Shown one piece after another: positions 55,001 to 63,137 of a stretch of DNA of 64,000 nucleotides. The notes under the pieces were generated by a model, which was not told where the DNA came from, made no database searches, and worked only from the letters and a program-made list of their open reading frames with translations. The first letter of the stretch is position 1, and each line of letters starts with the position of its first letter. The DNA is from an uncultured Clostridia bacterium (GTDB lineage Bacteria > Bacillota > Clostridia > Lachnospirales > Lachnospiraceae). The stretch is from positions 32,947-96,946 of the forward strand of contig CALBNS010000089.1 in assembly GCA_937896665.1 (NCBI GenBank). Direction: 5' to 3'. The position numbers and the translations under genes were made by a program.

Positions 55001-55243
55001 TTCTTTATCAATAATCTGCTCAATACGCTCAAGATTAAGCGGTTCAATATAAGTAACGTCAGCTGTCTCAGGGTCCGTCATAATAGTAGCCGGATTTGAA
55101 TTAACTAACACGATTTCATATCCTAATTTTTTCAACGCTTTACAAGCTTGTGTACCTGAGTAGTCAAATTCACAAGCTTGTCCAATGATAATAGGTCCTG
55201 AACCAATAATCAATACTTTATGAATATCTTTTCTCTGTGCCAT
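52019..55243 (-). CDS. carB: Carbamoyl-phosphate synthase large subunit
   Basis: The 1074-residue protein makes carbamoyl phosphate for pyrimidines and arginine, using ammonia from CarA. It has two ATP-grasp halves ([24 protein letters not shown] and [24 protein letters not shown] mark their starts), and a C-terminal allosteric (MGS) domain. Length is normal. AGGAGGAAC precedes the ATG. carA is not next to it within this window: upstream is a promoter (55288-55316) and then a gene relic. Confidence 0.97.
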   Translation of the reverse strand: [1074 protein letters not shown]

Positions 55244-55287
55244 ATTCTATGTTCCTCCTATTGTTAATCTATATACATTCTCAAAAT

Positions 55288-55316
55288 ATTATATCTGAAA
55301 TAAAATAATTTATCAA
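55288..55316 (-). promoter_or_regulatory. carB promoter
   Basis: Minus-strand TTGATA (55311-55316), a 17-bp spacer and TATAAT (55288-55293). No PyrR-type attenuator was recognised in the short leader. Confidence 0.85.
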
Positions 55317-55389
55317 CTCTTTTATGGATTTGGAATTTATTTTATAGCAAAACAATGCTATAATTCTTAAGAGAAGTATCACATTTTGG

Positions 55390-55590
55390 TCAGACCAAAA
55401 GAGCAGTTCTTGTATAAGAATCGAATTTCCTGAAAGGAGGCTGATATGATGCATCTTCCGGTGCAACCGAACCGTTGTTGGAAAGATACTGCAGATAAGC
55501 GGAGATATATGTAGAATGCGAAGTAACAGTATGGTCAGTAAGACCGCGGAGGGAGAACATCCCCCTGAAAGAAATTAAATATTTGTCCAT
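55390..55590 (-). pseudogene. Internally deleted tyrosine recombinase/integrase remnant
   Basis: The 66-codon frame starts MDKYLISFRGMFSLRGLTDHTVTSHSTYI, which matches the SAM-like N-terminal domain of integrases found beside Clostridia transposases. It then jumps to a segment (EDASYQPPFRKFDSY) normally found about 60 residues further on (KPWDASQLPFRKFDSY-like), and stops. The catalytic Arg, His and Tyr are missing. It is a relic of a mobile element between carB and the FNT gene. Confidence 0.7.
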
Positions 55591-55737
55591 AAGGAATCTC
55601 CTGTAAATGAAATAAGATTTATTTAGAGTGAAAACATTTCAAAAACAGGGGGTGGACGGATAAAATAATAAGATATGTAGTCGCCAGCGACTTCGTACAA
55701 TGTTTTTAAATTACAATTAACAAACGGGAGGAAATAT
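55591..55737 (+). other. Upstream region of the FNT gene
   Basis: It contains an AGTCG/CGACT stem-loop (about 55680-55693) and a strong ribosome-binding site, GGGAGGA, before the ATG at 55738. No clear promoter is visible here; an extended -10 (TG-C-TATAAT, about 55357-55362) lies further upstream, beyond the relic. Confidence 0.4.
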
Positions 55738-56343
55738 ATGAAATACTTATCAGTATTAAGAAAAGCGATTGTGGCCGGACTTCTTATCGGAATCGGCTGT
55801 ACCGTATATCTGAATATAGGTAATGCAATCGTAGGCGCTTTTTTATTTGGTCTTGGACTGTTTACTATTATTAATTTTGAATTGAATTTATTTACCGGAA
55901 AGATTGGATATTTATCAAAAGAGAACTGGCTTGACATTTTAATTACATTCATAGGAAATGCTCTCGGAATCAATGTCATGGCATTTTTGGTTAAACAGAC
56001 ACGTCTTGCTGAAAAAATTATTGAGAATACAACACCAATTGTTGAAACAAAATTGACTGACTCTTATCTAAGCTTATTTATACTTGCTATTTATTGTGGT
56101 ATGTTAATGTTTACCGCAGTTGCAACTTTCAAAAAGCAACCGAATATTCTAGGCACAATTGCTGTGTTCCTATGTGTGGCAGTATTTATTCTCGCAGGAT
56201 TTGAACACTGTATCGCCAACATGTATTACTTTGCAATGGTAAGCAATCCGGGAGAATATCTTGTCCCACTTCTTGTTATGGTTGCAGGAAATGCCGCTGG
56301 CGGTATTGGACTATATAAATTAACATCTGATACGAATAAATAA
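55738..56343 (+). CDS. Short formate/nitrite transporter family protein
   Basis: The 201-residue protein has about six helices. FNT features: VAGLLIGIGCTVYLN, the substrate-gate region LNLFTGKIGY, GMLMFTAVATF, and the signature GFEHCIANMYYFAM with its central His. Typical FocA/NirC proteins are about 260-290 residues; the N-terminal part and loops are shorter here. Formate is a common end product in this group, so formate flux is a reasonable guess, not proven. A terminator follows at 56353-56387. Confidence 0.85.
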   Translation: MKYLSVLRKAIVAGLLIGIGCTVYLNIGNAIVGAFLFGLGLFTIINFELNLFTGKIGYLSKENWLDILITFIGNALGINVMAFLVKQTRLAEKIIENTTPIVETKLTDSYLSLFILAIYCGMLMFTAVATFKKQPNILGTIAVFLCVAVFILAGFEHCIANMYYFAMVSNPGEYLVPLLVMVAGNAAGGIGLYKLTSDTNK

Positions 56344-56352
56344 ATTATTACA

Positions 56353-56387
56353 AAAATAAGAAGCGAGAATCTCCCGCTTCTTATTTT
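56353..56387. terminator. Bidirectional terminator between FNT and the GH136-like gene
   Basis: AAAATAAGAAGCG pairs with CGCTTCTTATTTT (13 bp, 9-nt loop), T-rich on both strands, between convergent genes. Confidence 0.88.
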
Positions 56388-56402
56388 ATATTTTATAAGA
56401 TT

Positions 56403-59360
56403 TTATTTTACTCTTCTTTTTCTGATTACCAGGACAACTGCCGCCATAACAAACAACCATGCATATACTGCAACAGGTGCCATATCTGCAGTTGTTGGTG
56501 TTTTTTTATCATCTGGATTCGTACTCGGTTTGTCTGGATTCTCCGGCTTACCTGAATTTTCCGGCTTACCTGAATTTTCCGGTTTACCTGAATTTTCCGG
56601 TTTACCTGAATTTTCCGGCTTACCTGGATTTTCCGGCTTATCTGGATTTTCTGGTTCACCTGCAAGTGTCTTCAATGTTATTGCACTAGCCACTGATCTG
56701 TTACCTGCCTGGTCCACTGCATATACTGTAAATGTGTATGTTGTATCTTCTTCCAAACCGGCTACTGTAAATGATGTTTCACCTGCATCAAATGTTGCGA
56801 TTACTTTGTCACCGCTCATCAATACATATTCTGCAATGTCATCTTCTGTTGGAGCTGGCCAACTGATTGTAGCACTTGTCTTAGTCACATTACTTGCTGT
56901 TACCACTGGTGCATTTGGTGCAACTTCATCTGTATAAATTTTTGTTCCAAGTAGTCTTACTTCTGCTGCAGAAACAAATCCACCAACTGATTCCACTGCA
57001 AGAAGTTTTATATATTTTGCTTCTACTACTGTATCAAACTCAACGGTCTTCACTGTTGAATCTTCTGCCCATGTACCTTCAGAAATCTTTGTCCATGTAG
57101 CATTATCGTCACTTACAAGGATTTCGTATTTTGTGATAATACCATTTTTAGCACCACTAGATGCACCTACACGTGGTGTGTAAACATAACCTGTTACTTC
57201 ATATTGATTTTCAAGCTCAACTGTAAGGTATCTGTCTGCCGGAGTACATCCACTCCATGCTGTATGCCAAATAGTTCCAACATTGTCATCAAGTACATTC
57301 GATGCAGGCGCATTTTCATTCACCGTTTCTTCTGAACCTGCCGTTGCTGTCATGTCTTCTACTGGGATTACTGTTGACGCATTTCCCTCTTCTACAGCAA
57401 TCGTATAAACAAGTGTTTCACCTTCATAAGAAATTTCAACAGTGTCATTAGCTTCCATTCTTACACCGCCGTTGAGAACATTTGCTCCACGTTTCATTTC
57501 TACTCTGATACCATCATCATATGCAAGGCTATCGCTTAATTTCTTAGCAGTTACTTTGTCAGTATCAAGAATTGTAATTCTCTTTGCTTCTTGATCTATT
57601 GCATATGTATCTGATAATAATATTAATACTACACTTCCTGAGTCATACGCACCGATATCCATGCTTCCTAAAACCTTATTTCCGTAGAAATCTTTTCCGC
57701 CATTGTTAGCAATGTATTTACCTGCATCAATTGCTGGTGAATCTGCTTGTAACTTAAACATATCAAATGAAGAAGCTCTGTCATGAATAATTGTTTCGCC
57801 TGTTAATGCTGACACCCCACTATAGGTTGTTGGAGCCGCTTCTGCCTCTACGAATAATGGATCCGCAACGATTGCATTTTGATCGCCCTCTGGTGTGTTT
57901 GCATAATTAAAATATAAGTTGTTATCATATACATATTTTGTCTTAGCAGCGTCTGATTTGTGCCAGTCTTCCGTCTTTGCTTCTGTACCTGCATAGTAGA
58001 TAATGTTATTCTCTACTACCATTGGTCCACCTGTCATACCTGTACGTATAAAGTCCTGTCCTTCTGCAATATAGAATGTGTTGTTATAAATATGAGCATC
58101 TGGGTTTCCTGCATTGTTAATTGCACCTGCTTTTTCTTTATAACTGATGTTATAACGGAAAATATTATTTGCCGCCTGTCCAGCGCAGAACATTACACAA
58201 CCGCCACCGTTGTTATGACTGTAATTATATTGGTATACTGTTCCGTCACCAGAATCGGCATCCCATGCCTGTCCGTCTTGGTTTGCATACATATCGTAGC
58301 ATTCGTTATATTGGAAAATTGCATTTTTACATTTCCATGGCCAGATACCTGCTGCTACACGTCCAGAACCCGTCTGCGAATAGTCCACTGTATTAATCTG
58401 TTTTGCTGCACCAACTGACACATTGTATTCAATCATTGGACGGTCACAATACATGAGAGTAATTGCATCTCCACCAATTTCTTCTAAGTAGTTGTTGCGG
58501 ATTACTACATTACCTGAACCATATGTTGCGATTGTTTCATCCTTGATTAATGTTGGATTGAATTGTGCATGGTATGCTGTGTAACCTACTGCAATTCCCC
58601 AACGATTTACGTCTTTTACGATACAATTTTGAATCAGTACATCATCATAGCGTGAGATTCCTGTTTCATGTTCATTGAGTGGTTTAAATACTGTGAAATA
58701 AATACCACCGTTGTTCATGTGCTTATCATATACATTACCAATTACATCATGAACATTTAGACCATCTAATATAATATGTTCGATTGTCCCTTTATTCTGA
58801 GCTACTGCTGCAACACCTGTACGGTTCATTACATCTAATGCGTTGTATCTCTGTTCAATTGTTGGTGCTTCATTGGTAATTTCAAGGTTCTTTACTTCAA
58901 TGTATTCTACATCGTAGAGCAAAATGGAAGATGAAACATACCCTTGATATTTATGTGATAAACTATCCAATGTTGTACCATAATCCTGATACCAGATTCC
59001 TTGACCATTTGTATCAATACGAGGGTCATTCCCTTCGCCATAACGGTCAATAACAATAGGTGCTTCTTTCGAACCACTTCCTTTAATATGTAAATAACCA
59101 TTTGTAAATACAGAACCAGCTTCTAATAGTACCTGATCCCCTGGTTGCAATACAATATCGTTGATCTTATCTAAGCTATAAAATGCTCTATTTTCAGAAA
59201 GACCATCATTATTGTCATTTCCATCAATCGTACTTACATAATATGTTGTACCTACCGTGTTCGCTTTTTCTTTGTCAGCTGCAAAAACAGTCTGACCACT
59301 GAGTAAACTAGTCATAAGTACGACAAATGAAAGTACACTTGCTAATAATTTTCTTTTCAT
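56403..59360 (-). CDS. Wall-anchored LnbX-like beta-helix lacto-N-biosidase (GH136-like)
   Basis: The 985-residue protein has a signal peptide (1-27) and a long right-handed beta-helix (about 35-620) with SHNNGGG and RYNIS turns. In DGQAWDAD, Asp362 and Asp369 are 7 residues apart, matching the spacing I recall for the two catalytic Asp of Bifidobacterium LnbX. Then come an F5/8C domain (about 660-815), FN3 (about 815-910), a GKPENS linker and an anchor TPTTAD-helix-RKRRVK. GH136 enzymes release lacto-N-biose from type-1 glycans and need a dedicated foldase; a PrsA/LnbY-like protein is encoded two genes upstream. Spacing to the preceding gene is 11 bp. Confidence 0.7.
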   Translation of the reverse strand: MKRKLLASVLSFVVLMTSLLSGQTVFAADKEKANTVGTTYYVSTIDGNDNNDGLSENRAFYSLDKINDIVLQPGDQVLLEAGSVFTNGYLHIKGSGSKEAPIVIDRYGEGNDPRIDTNGQGIWYQDYGTTLDSLSHKYQGYVSSSILLYDVEYIEVKNLEITNEAPTIEQRYNALDVMNRTGVAAVAQNKGTIEHIILDGLNVHDVIGNVYDKHMNNGGIYFTVFKPLNEHETGISRYDDVLIQNCIVKDVNRWGIAVGYTAYHAQFNPTLIKDETIATYGSGNVVIRNNYLEEIGGDAITLMYCDRPMIEYNVSVGAAKQINTVDYSQTGSGRVAAGIWPWKCKNAIFQYNECYDMYANQDGQAWDADSGDGTVYQYNYSHNNGGGCVMFCAGQAANNIFRYNISYKEKAGAINNAGNPDAHIYNNTFYIAEGQDFIRTGMTGGPMVVENNIIYYAGTEAKTEDWHKSDAAKTKYVYDNNLYFNYANTPEGDQNAIVADPLFVEAEAAPTTYSGVSALTGETIIHDRASSFDMFKLQADSPAIDAGKYIANNGGKDFYGNKVLGSMDIGAYDSGSVVLILLSDTYAIDQEAKRITILDTDKVTAKKLSDSLAYDDGIRVEMKRGANVLNGGVRMEANDTVEISYEGETLVYTIAVEEGNASTVIPVEDMTATAGSEETVNENAPASNVLDDNVGTIWHTAWSGCTPADRYLTVELENQYEVTGYVYTPRVGASSGAKNGIITKYEILVSDDNATWTKISEGTWAEDSTVKTVEFDTVVEAKYIKLLAVESVGGFVSAAEVRLLGTKIYTDEVAPNAPVVTASNVTKTSATISWPAPTEDDIAEYVLMSGDKVIATFDAGETSFTVAGLEEDTTYTFTVYAVDQAGNRSVASAITLKTLAGEPENPDKPENPGKPENSGKPENSGKPENSGKPENSGKPENPDKPSTNPDDKKTPTTADMAPVAVYAWLFVMAAVVLVIRKRRVK
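56527..56660. repeat. 18-bp tandem repeat encoding the GKPENS linker
   Basis: About seven copies of an 18-bp unit encode Gly-Lys-Pro-Glu-Asn-Ser (with variants) in the stalk of the anchored GH136-like protein. Confidence 0.9.
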
Positions 59361-59371
59361 ACTTACCCCTC

Positions 59372-61540
59372 CTACTTCACTTCATATCCAACGCGAACTT
59401 CTACAGCAGATGCAAAAATTTTATTGCTTTCTGAAGAATAAGTTTTTGTTGCTACTAGTTTTACATATCTTGCATCTACACTATCAAAATACGCATATTT
59501 TGTGTTCATATCGTTTTCCCATGAACCAGATGTAACTTTTTCCCAGCTACTATTGTCTTTACTTACGTAAATTTCGTATTCTAAAATACGTCCATTTGGA
59601 TTATTTCCACCTCTTGATATGTACTTGTACATAGAAACTGGTTTTACTTCTCCCATATCCACTGTAATCCAACAATTTTCTTGAGAAGTGCCTGACCATG
59701 ATGTGTGCCACATCGTATTTGTATTATTATCTAAGGCAAGAGAGCCATTTCCTTGAGTTGGGCTATTTTTTTCGTAATCTCCTACAGTCGCAATCATACC
59801 TGTTGTTGCATATTCCGCATAACTAGGCACATTCTCTTCGGCGTCTGTTTCATGAATACCGATATCTGGAATTTTTCCAATTGCATTCCCAAAGAAATCA
59901 TTTCCTTCTGTAACAAATACACCTGCATTAATAGCTGGTGAATTTTCTACTAATTTATACCCTTCAAATGCAGATACATCATTAACTACACCACTTGTTG
60001 TAGTTGGTGCTTTACCTGGATTTTGGAAGATTGTAGACGCATCTGTTACAACAACTGCCTTCTTATCTGATGTTGGTGTGCTATTATAACCAAAATACAA
60101 GTTGTTTGTGAATGCTTGGCTTGTATTATTTTCCCAAGTATCATTAGGATTCGCAGAACTTGCATTGTAGAAAATGTTATTCGCTAACCATGCAACTCCT
60201 CCACGTTTTCCAGCTGCTGTATGATGGATACGTGTGTCTCTATCACCATCTACATAGAATACGTTATTATAGAATTCCGCTCTTGGGTTTCCTTGCAATG
60301 TAATGAAACATTTCAAGTCATTTTGGCTAATATTATAACGAAATACACCATTATATGCTTCATTTAAACAAACGAGCATAGCACCACCACCATTGTTATG
60401 GCTGTAATTATATTGGTAAACAGTTCCATCTGACCAGTCAATGTCCCATGCCTGTCCATCTCCGTTACCTTCGCCAATTGTATCGAATGCTTCGTTTCTT
60501 TGGAATACTGCATCTTTACACTTCCATGGCCAGATTGCACAACAGAAATTCTGCCAATATGAATATTCTAACATATCCACACCTGCGCTATCAGACACGT
60601 TATTTTCCACTAATGGTCTGTCTGCATACATCACAACGATACCATCATTTCCTGAATTCTGTACGTAGTTGTTTCTAAATACCACATTACCATGACCATA
60701 GGTTCTCACAGTTTGATCAGAGATTTCAGAACCATTGAAGCGTGCATGATTATAAGTATATCCCAATACAATCCCTGCACGTGAAACATCCTTTACATAA
60801 CAACCTTCGATAAGAATATCTTGGTATCTTGCAATACCTGTTTCTGATTCATTATCTGGTTGAAGAACATTCATCTGGATTCCACCATTATTCATGTGTT
60901 TATCCTGTATATTACCATCTACATCATGAATAAATAAATCTTTTAATGTGATTCCTTCCATTGTACCGCCATTCTTTGCGATACCGGATACACCTGTTCT
61001 ATCCATACGTTGTGCAATCTTGTCACTAACTTCAAATAAATCAATATCTGTAGATTGGTTTGTGATTTCCAAATCACTTACTTCTACATGATCAACATCA
61101 TAAAGAGAAATGGTTGAGGATACATATCCCTTCCCTCTATGACCTGCATTATCCAACGCAGCAACATAGTCTTGATACCAAATACCTTGGCCATCTCCAT
61201 TGATAATTGGCTTCGCACCATTACCATAACTACTAATTTTGATTGGATTTTCTTTTGTCCCATGAACATCTTTTAAATGAATAAATCCATGGAATACGGA
61301 ACCAGATTCTAATAAAATCTGATCACCTGGTTGCAGGGAACCCACTACATCCTGCAACTTGTCCAATGTTTGCCATGCTTTATCAGCACTCAAGCCATTG
61401 TTTTTGTTGTCACCATTCACACTACTTACATAGTATGTAGTTCCAGTACCTTTTGCTTCTACCGAACTCACCGGTAGAACCACCGCTGATGTGCATACCA
61501 TACAAAGGGCACACAACATCGCTAATACTTTTCTTTTCAT
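59372..61540 (-). CDS. Secreted LnbX-like beta-helix lacto-N-biosidase (GH136-like), no anchor
   Basis: The 722-residue paralogue of the downstream protein has a signal peptide (1-29, ending SSVEA) and the same beta-helix core, with DGQAWDID (Asp361 and Asp368, spacing 7), TVYQYNYSHNNGGG and RNNYVQN turns. One F5/8C domain (about 570-720) ends the protein, and there is no FN3, linker or anchor, so it is probably released or held by its F5/8C domain. It lies between the foldase gene and the anchored paralogue (gaps 10 and 11 bp). The two copies differ throughout, so the duplication is old. Another beta-helix glycosidase or lyase family remains possible. Confidence 0.7.
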   Translation of the reverse strand: MKRKVLAMLCALCMVCTSAVVLPVSSVEAKGTGTTYYVSSVNGDNKNNGLSADKAWQTLDKLQDVVGSLQPGDQILLESGSVFHGFIHLKDVHGTKENPIKISSYGNGAKPIINGDGQGIWYQDYVAALDNAGHRGKGYVSSTISLYDVDHVEVSDLEITNQSTDIDLFEVSDKIAQRMDRTGVSGIAKNGGTMEGITLKDLFIHDVDGNIQDKHMNNGGIQMNVLQPDNESETGIARYQDILIEGCYVKDVSRAGIVLGYTYNHARFNGSEISDQTVRTYGHGNVVFRNNYVQNSGNDGIVVMYADRPLVENNVSDSAGVDMLEYSYWQNFCCAIWPWKCKDAVFQRNEAFDTIGEGNGDGQAWDIDWSDGTVYQYNYSHNNGGGAMLVCLNEAYNGVFRYNISQNDLKCFITLQGNPRAEFYNNVFYVDGDRDTRIHHTAAGKRGGVAWLANNIFYNASSANPNDTWENNTSQAFTNNLYFGYNSTPTSDKKAVVVTDASTIFQNPGKAPTTTSGVVNDVSAFEGYKLVENSPAINAGVFVTEGNDFFGNAIGKIPDIGIHETDAEENVPSYAEYATTGMIATVGDYEKNSPTQGNGSLALDNNTNTMWHTSWSGTSQENCWITVDMGEVKPVSMYKYISRGGNNPNGRILEYEIYVSKDNSSWEKVTSGSWENDMNTKYAYFDSVDARYVKLVATKTYSSESNKIFASAVEVRVGYEVK

Positions 61541-61550
61541 GTTTTTCCTC

Positions 61551-62600
61551 CTATCTCTTTATATTCTTTTTAGTAAATAAATATATGTCTTCCATGTTAC
61601 CATCTAATTTCATACTTGATGCACGTTCCAGAATCAACTTGGAATAATTCGATTTCCTCAATTCAGTATTGATAAAATCTACTACATCTTCGATAGCCTT
61701 ATAATCATGATCTACACGATTAGTACATTCTACTAAATAAAGTGTATTTCCTGATTCCTCTACCTGAGTTGATTCTCCTTTTTGAAGCTCCATCGCGTAT
61801 TCCATTACATCCTCCATGGTTCTGACATATATTGAATACTCATCGGACAAAATTGTTACTTTTTCAAAATATTCCTTTAAAATATCATCTTCTAACGCTA
61901 ATTCTTCCAATGAATGCTTAGAATCCATCTTCTTATATAACTGTGTCATTTGATCCTTCAGAATCTTACCTTCATCTTCTGTCTCATAATGCACTTTCAA
62001 ATATGAAATACTTAAATCATCATATGCAACAAATAATACGTCCTTATTCTCTTCATAATATTCCCTGCGTTCTTCATCTGTAATTCTCATTCCCGGATTA
62101 TTCAAATCATCGCAGTATGCTTTTTGAAATAAATCAAACTCATATTCTTTGTATGTATCTTCGTTAAATTCAGAGAGTCCGTATACAACCTGACCATTAG
62201 CGATACGATCTGCCCTTACTTGATTTTCGTTCTTCAAGCGTTTTAAAAATGCTTCATATCCAATATTTTCAACATACCCCATTTCTTGAGCATGTGAATA
62301 AACCGCATATTCATAAATTAGTTGTTCTAACGTTTCATCCGCTAGCTTTTTATATGGAAACTCGCCATTGATTTCTTTTTCCCAAAAATCTTTATCAACA
62401 GATACGCCTTCCTTTTCATAAAAATAGCGTGTTACATCATATATTTCTTGATTCATTGCAGAAATATACTCTTTTTCTGTTATTTGGTAATCATCTATCC
62501 TTAATGCCCAATTAGCTTTTACAAATAAACAAATACTTATGCCTATAAAAGCAAGCACAATTATTGCTCCCAGCGCGTAACCAATTGTCTTATTCTTCAT
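61551..62600 (-). CDS. Membrane-anchored SurA/PrsA-like foldase (LnbY-like chaperone)
   Basis: The 349-residue protein has one N-terminal membrane helix (about 8-28) and an extracytoplasmic part with a SurA-N-like helical region (about 35-190: DYQITEKEYISAMNQ, KKLADETLEQLIYEYAVYSHAQEMGY) and a C-terminal half resembling a degenerate rotamase/helical domain. Bifidobacterium LnbX needs the dedicated chaperone LnbY, encoded next to it; position and architecture suggest the same role here. The ATG at 62600 follows GAGGTA. It is the first gene of the operon. The match is by architecture, not close sequence. Confidence 0.65.
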   Translation of the reverse strand: MKNKTIGYALGAIIVLAFIGISICLFVKANWALRIDDYQITEKEYISAMNQEIYDVTRYFYEKEGVSVDKDFWEKEINGEFPYKKLADETLEQLIYEYAVYSHAQEMGYVENIGYEAFLKRLKNENQVRADRIANGQVVYGLSEFNEDTYKEYEFDLFQKAYCDDLNNPGMRITDEERREYYEENKDVLFVAYDDLSISYLKVHYETEDEGKILKDQMTQLYKKMDSKHSLEELALEDDILKEYFEKVTILSDEYSIYVRTMEDVMEYAMELQKGESTQVEESGNTLYLVECTNRVDHDYKAIEDVVDFINTELRKSNYSKLILERASSMKLDGNMEDIYLFTKKNIKR

Positions 62601-62651
62601 TATAAATACCTCTTCTCCCTGTTGCATAAACTGTGCAGTTCCACCTTTTCT

Positions 62652-62680
62652 ATTATAATATAAATCGTGCAATATTGCCA
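62652..62680 (-). promoter_or_regulatory. Promoter of the foldase-GH136 operon with palindrome
   Basis: Minus-strand TATAAT (62652-62657), a 17-bp spacer and a weak -35 TGGCAA (62675-62680). A perfect 10-bp palindrome GCAATATTGC (62669-62678) overlaps the -35 and could be an operator. Confidence 0.5.
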
Positions 62681-62756
62681 TATAAAATATAAATAAAAAC
62701 AATTAATATATAAAAATTAACAATAATTATAATTTAATGAATTAGGCTATTGTCAC

Positions 62757-62791
62757 ACAAAAAAAGGAACTTTGAAATTCAAAGTTCCTTT
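62757..62791 (-). terminator. Intrinsic terminator of the rRNA-tRNA operon
   Basis: Minus-strand GGAACTTTGAA pairs with TTCAAAGTTCC, followed by a run of seven T. It lies 8 bp after tRNA-Lys. Confidence 0.93.
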
Positions 62792-62798
62792 TAATTCA

Positions 62799-62871
62799 TG
62801 AAGCATCGGGGATTCGAACCCCGGACAACTTGATTAAAAGTCAAGTGCTCTACCGACTGAGCTAATGCTCC
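62799..62871 (-). tRNA. tRNA-Lys (anticodon TTT)
   Basis: Cloverleaf with GGAGCAT/ATGCTTC acceptor, D-arm TAGCTCAG, anticodon loop CT-TTT-AA and T-arm GGTTCGAAT. The 3' CCA is not encoded. Confidence 0.95.
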
Positions 62872-62908
62872 ACATTATCTAATTACTTGTCCTTCCTTAC
62901 AAAAGGAA

Positions 62909-62981
<73 letters not shown>

Positions 62982-62989
62982 AGAAAAAA

Positions 62990-63063
<74 letters not shown>

Positions 63064-63110
63064 ATACTATTTAATTAATTATATACATATTTATTTTAAA
63101 TATGCAGTAC

Positions 63111-63137
63111 TTCAAGAAAACATGTTGTTTTCTTGAA
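63111..63137. other. Perfect 12-bp hairpin between tRNA-Tyr and tRNA-fMet
   Basis: TTCAAGAAAACA and TGTTTTCTTGAA flank a 3-nt loop. It has no long T-run on the minus strand, so it may be a processing site, a weak terminator or a spacer. A TATAAT follows on the minus strand before tRNA-fMet, with no good -35. Confidence 0.5.

Noticed and set aside
55400..55737. Riboswitch in the leader of the FNT gene
   Set aside because: I compared it with fluoride, ZTP, THF, cobalamin and Moco consensus features from memory without a match; most of the stretch is explained as an integrase relic on the other strand.
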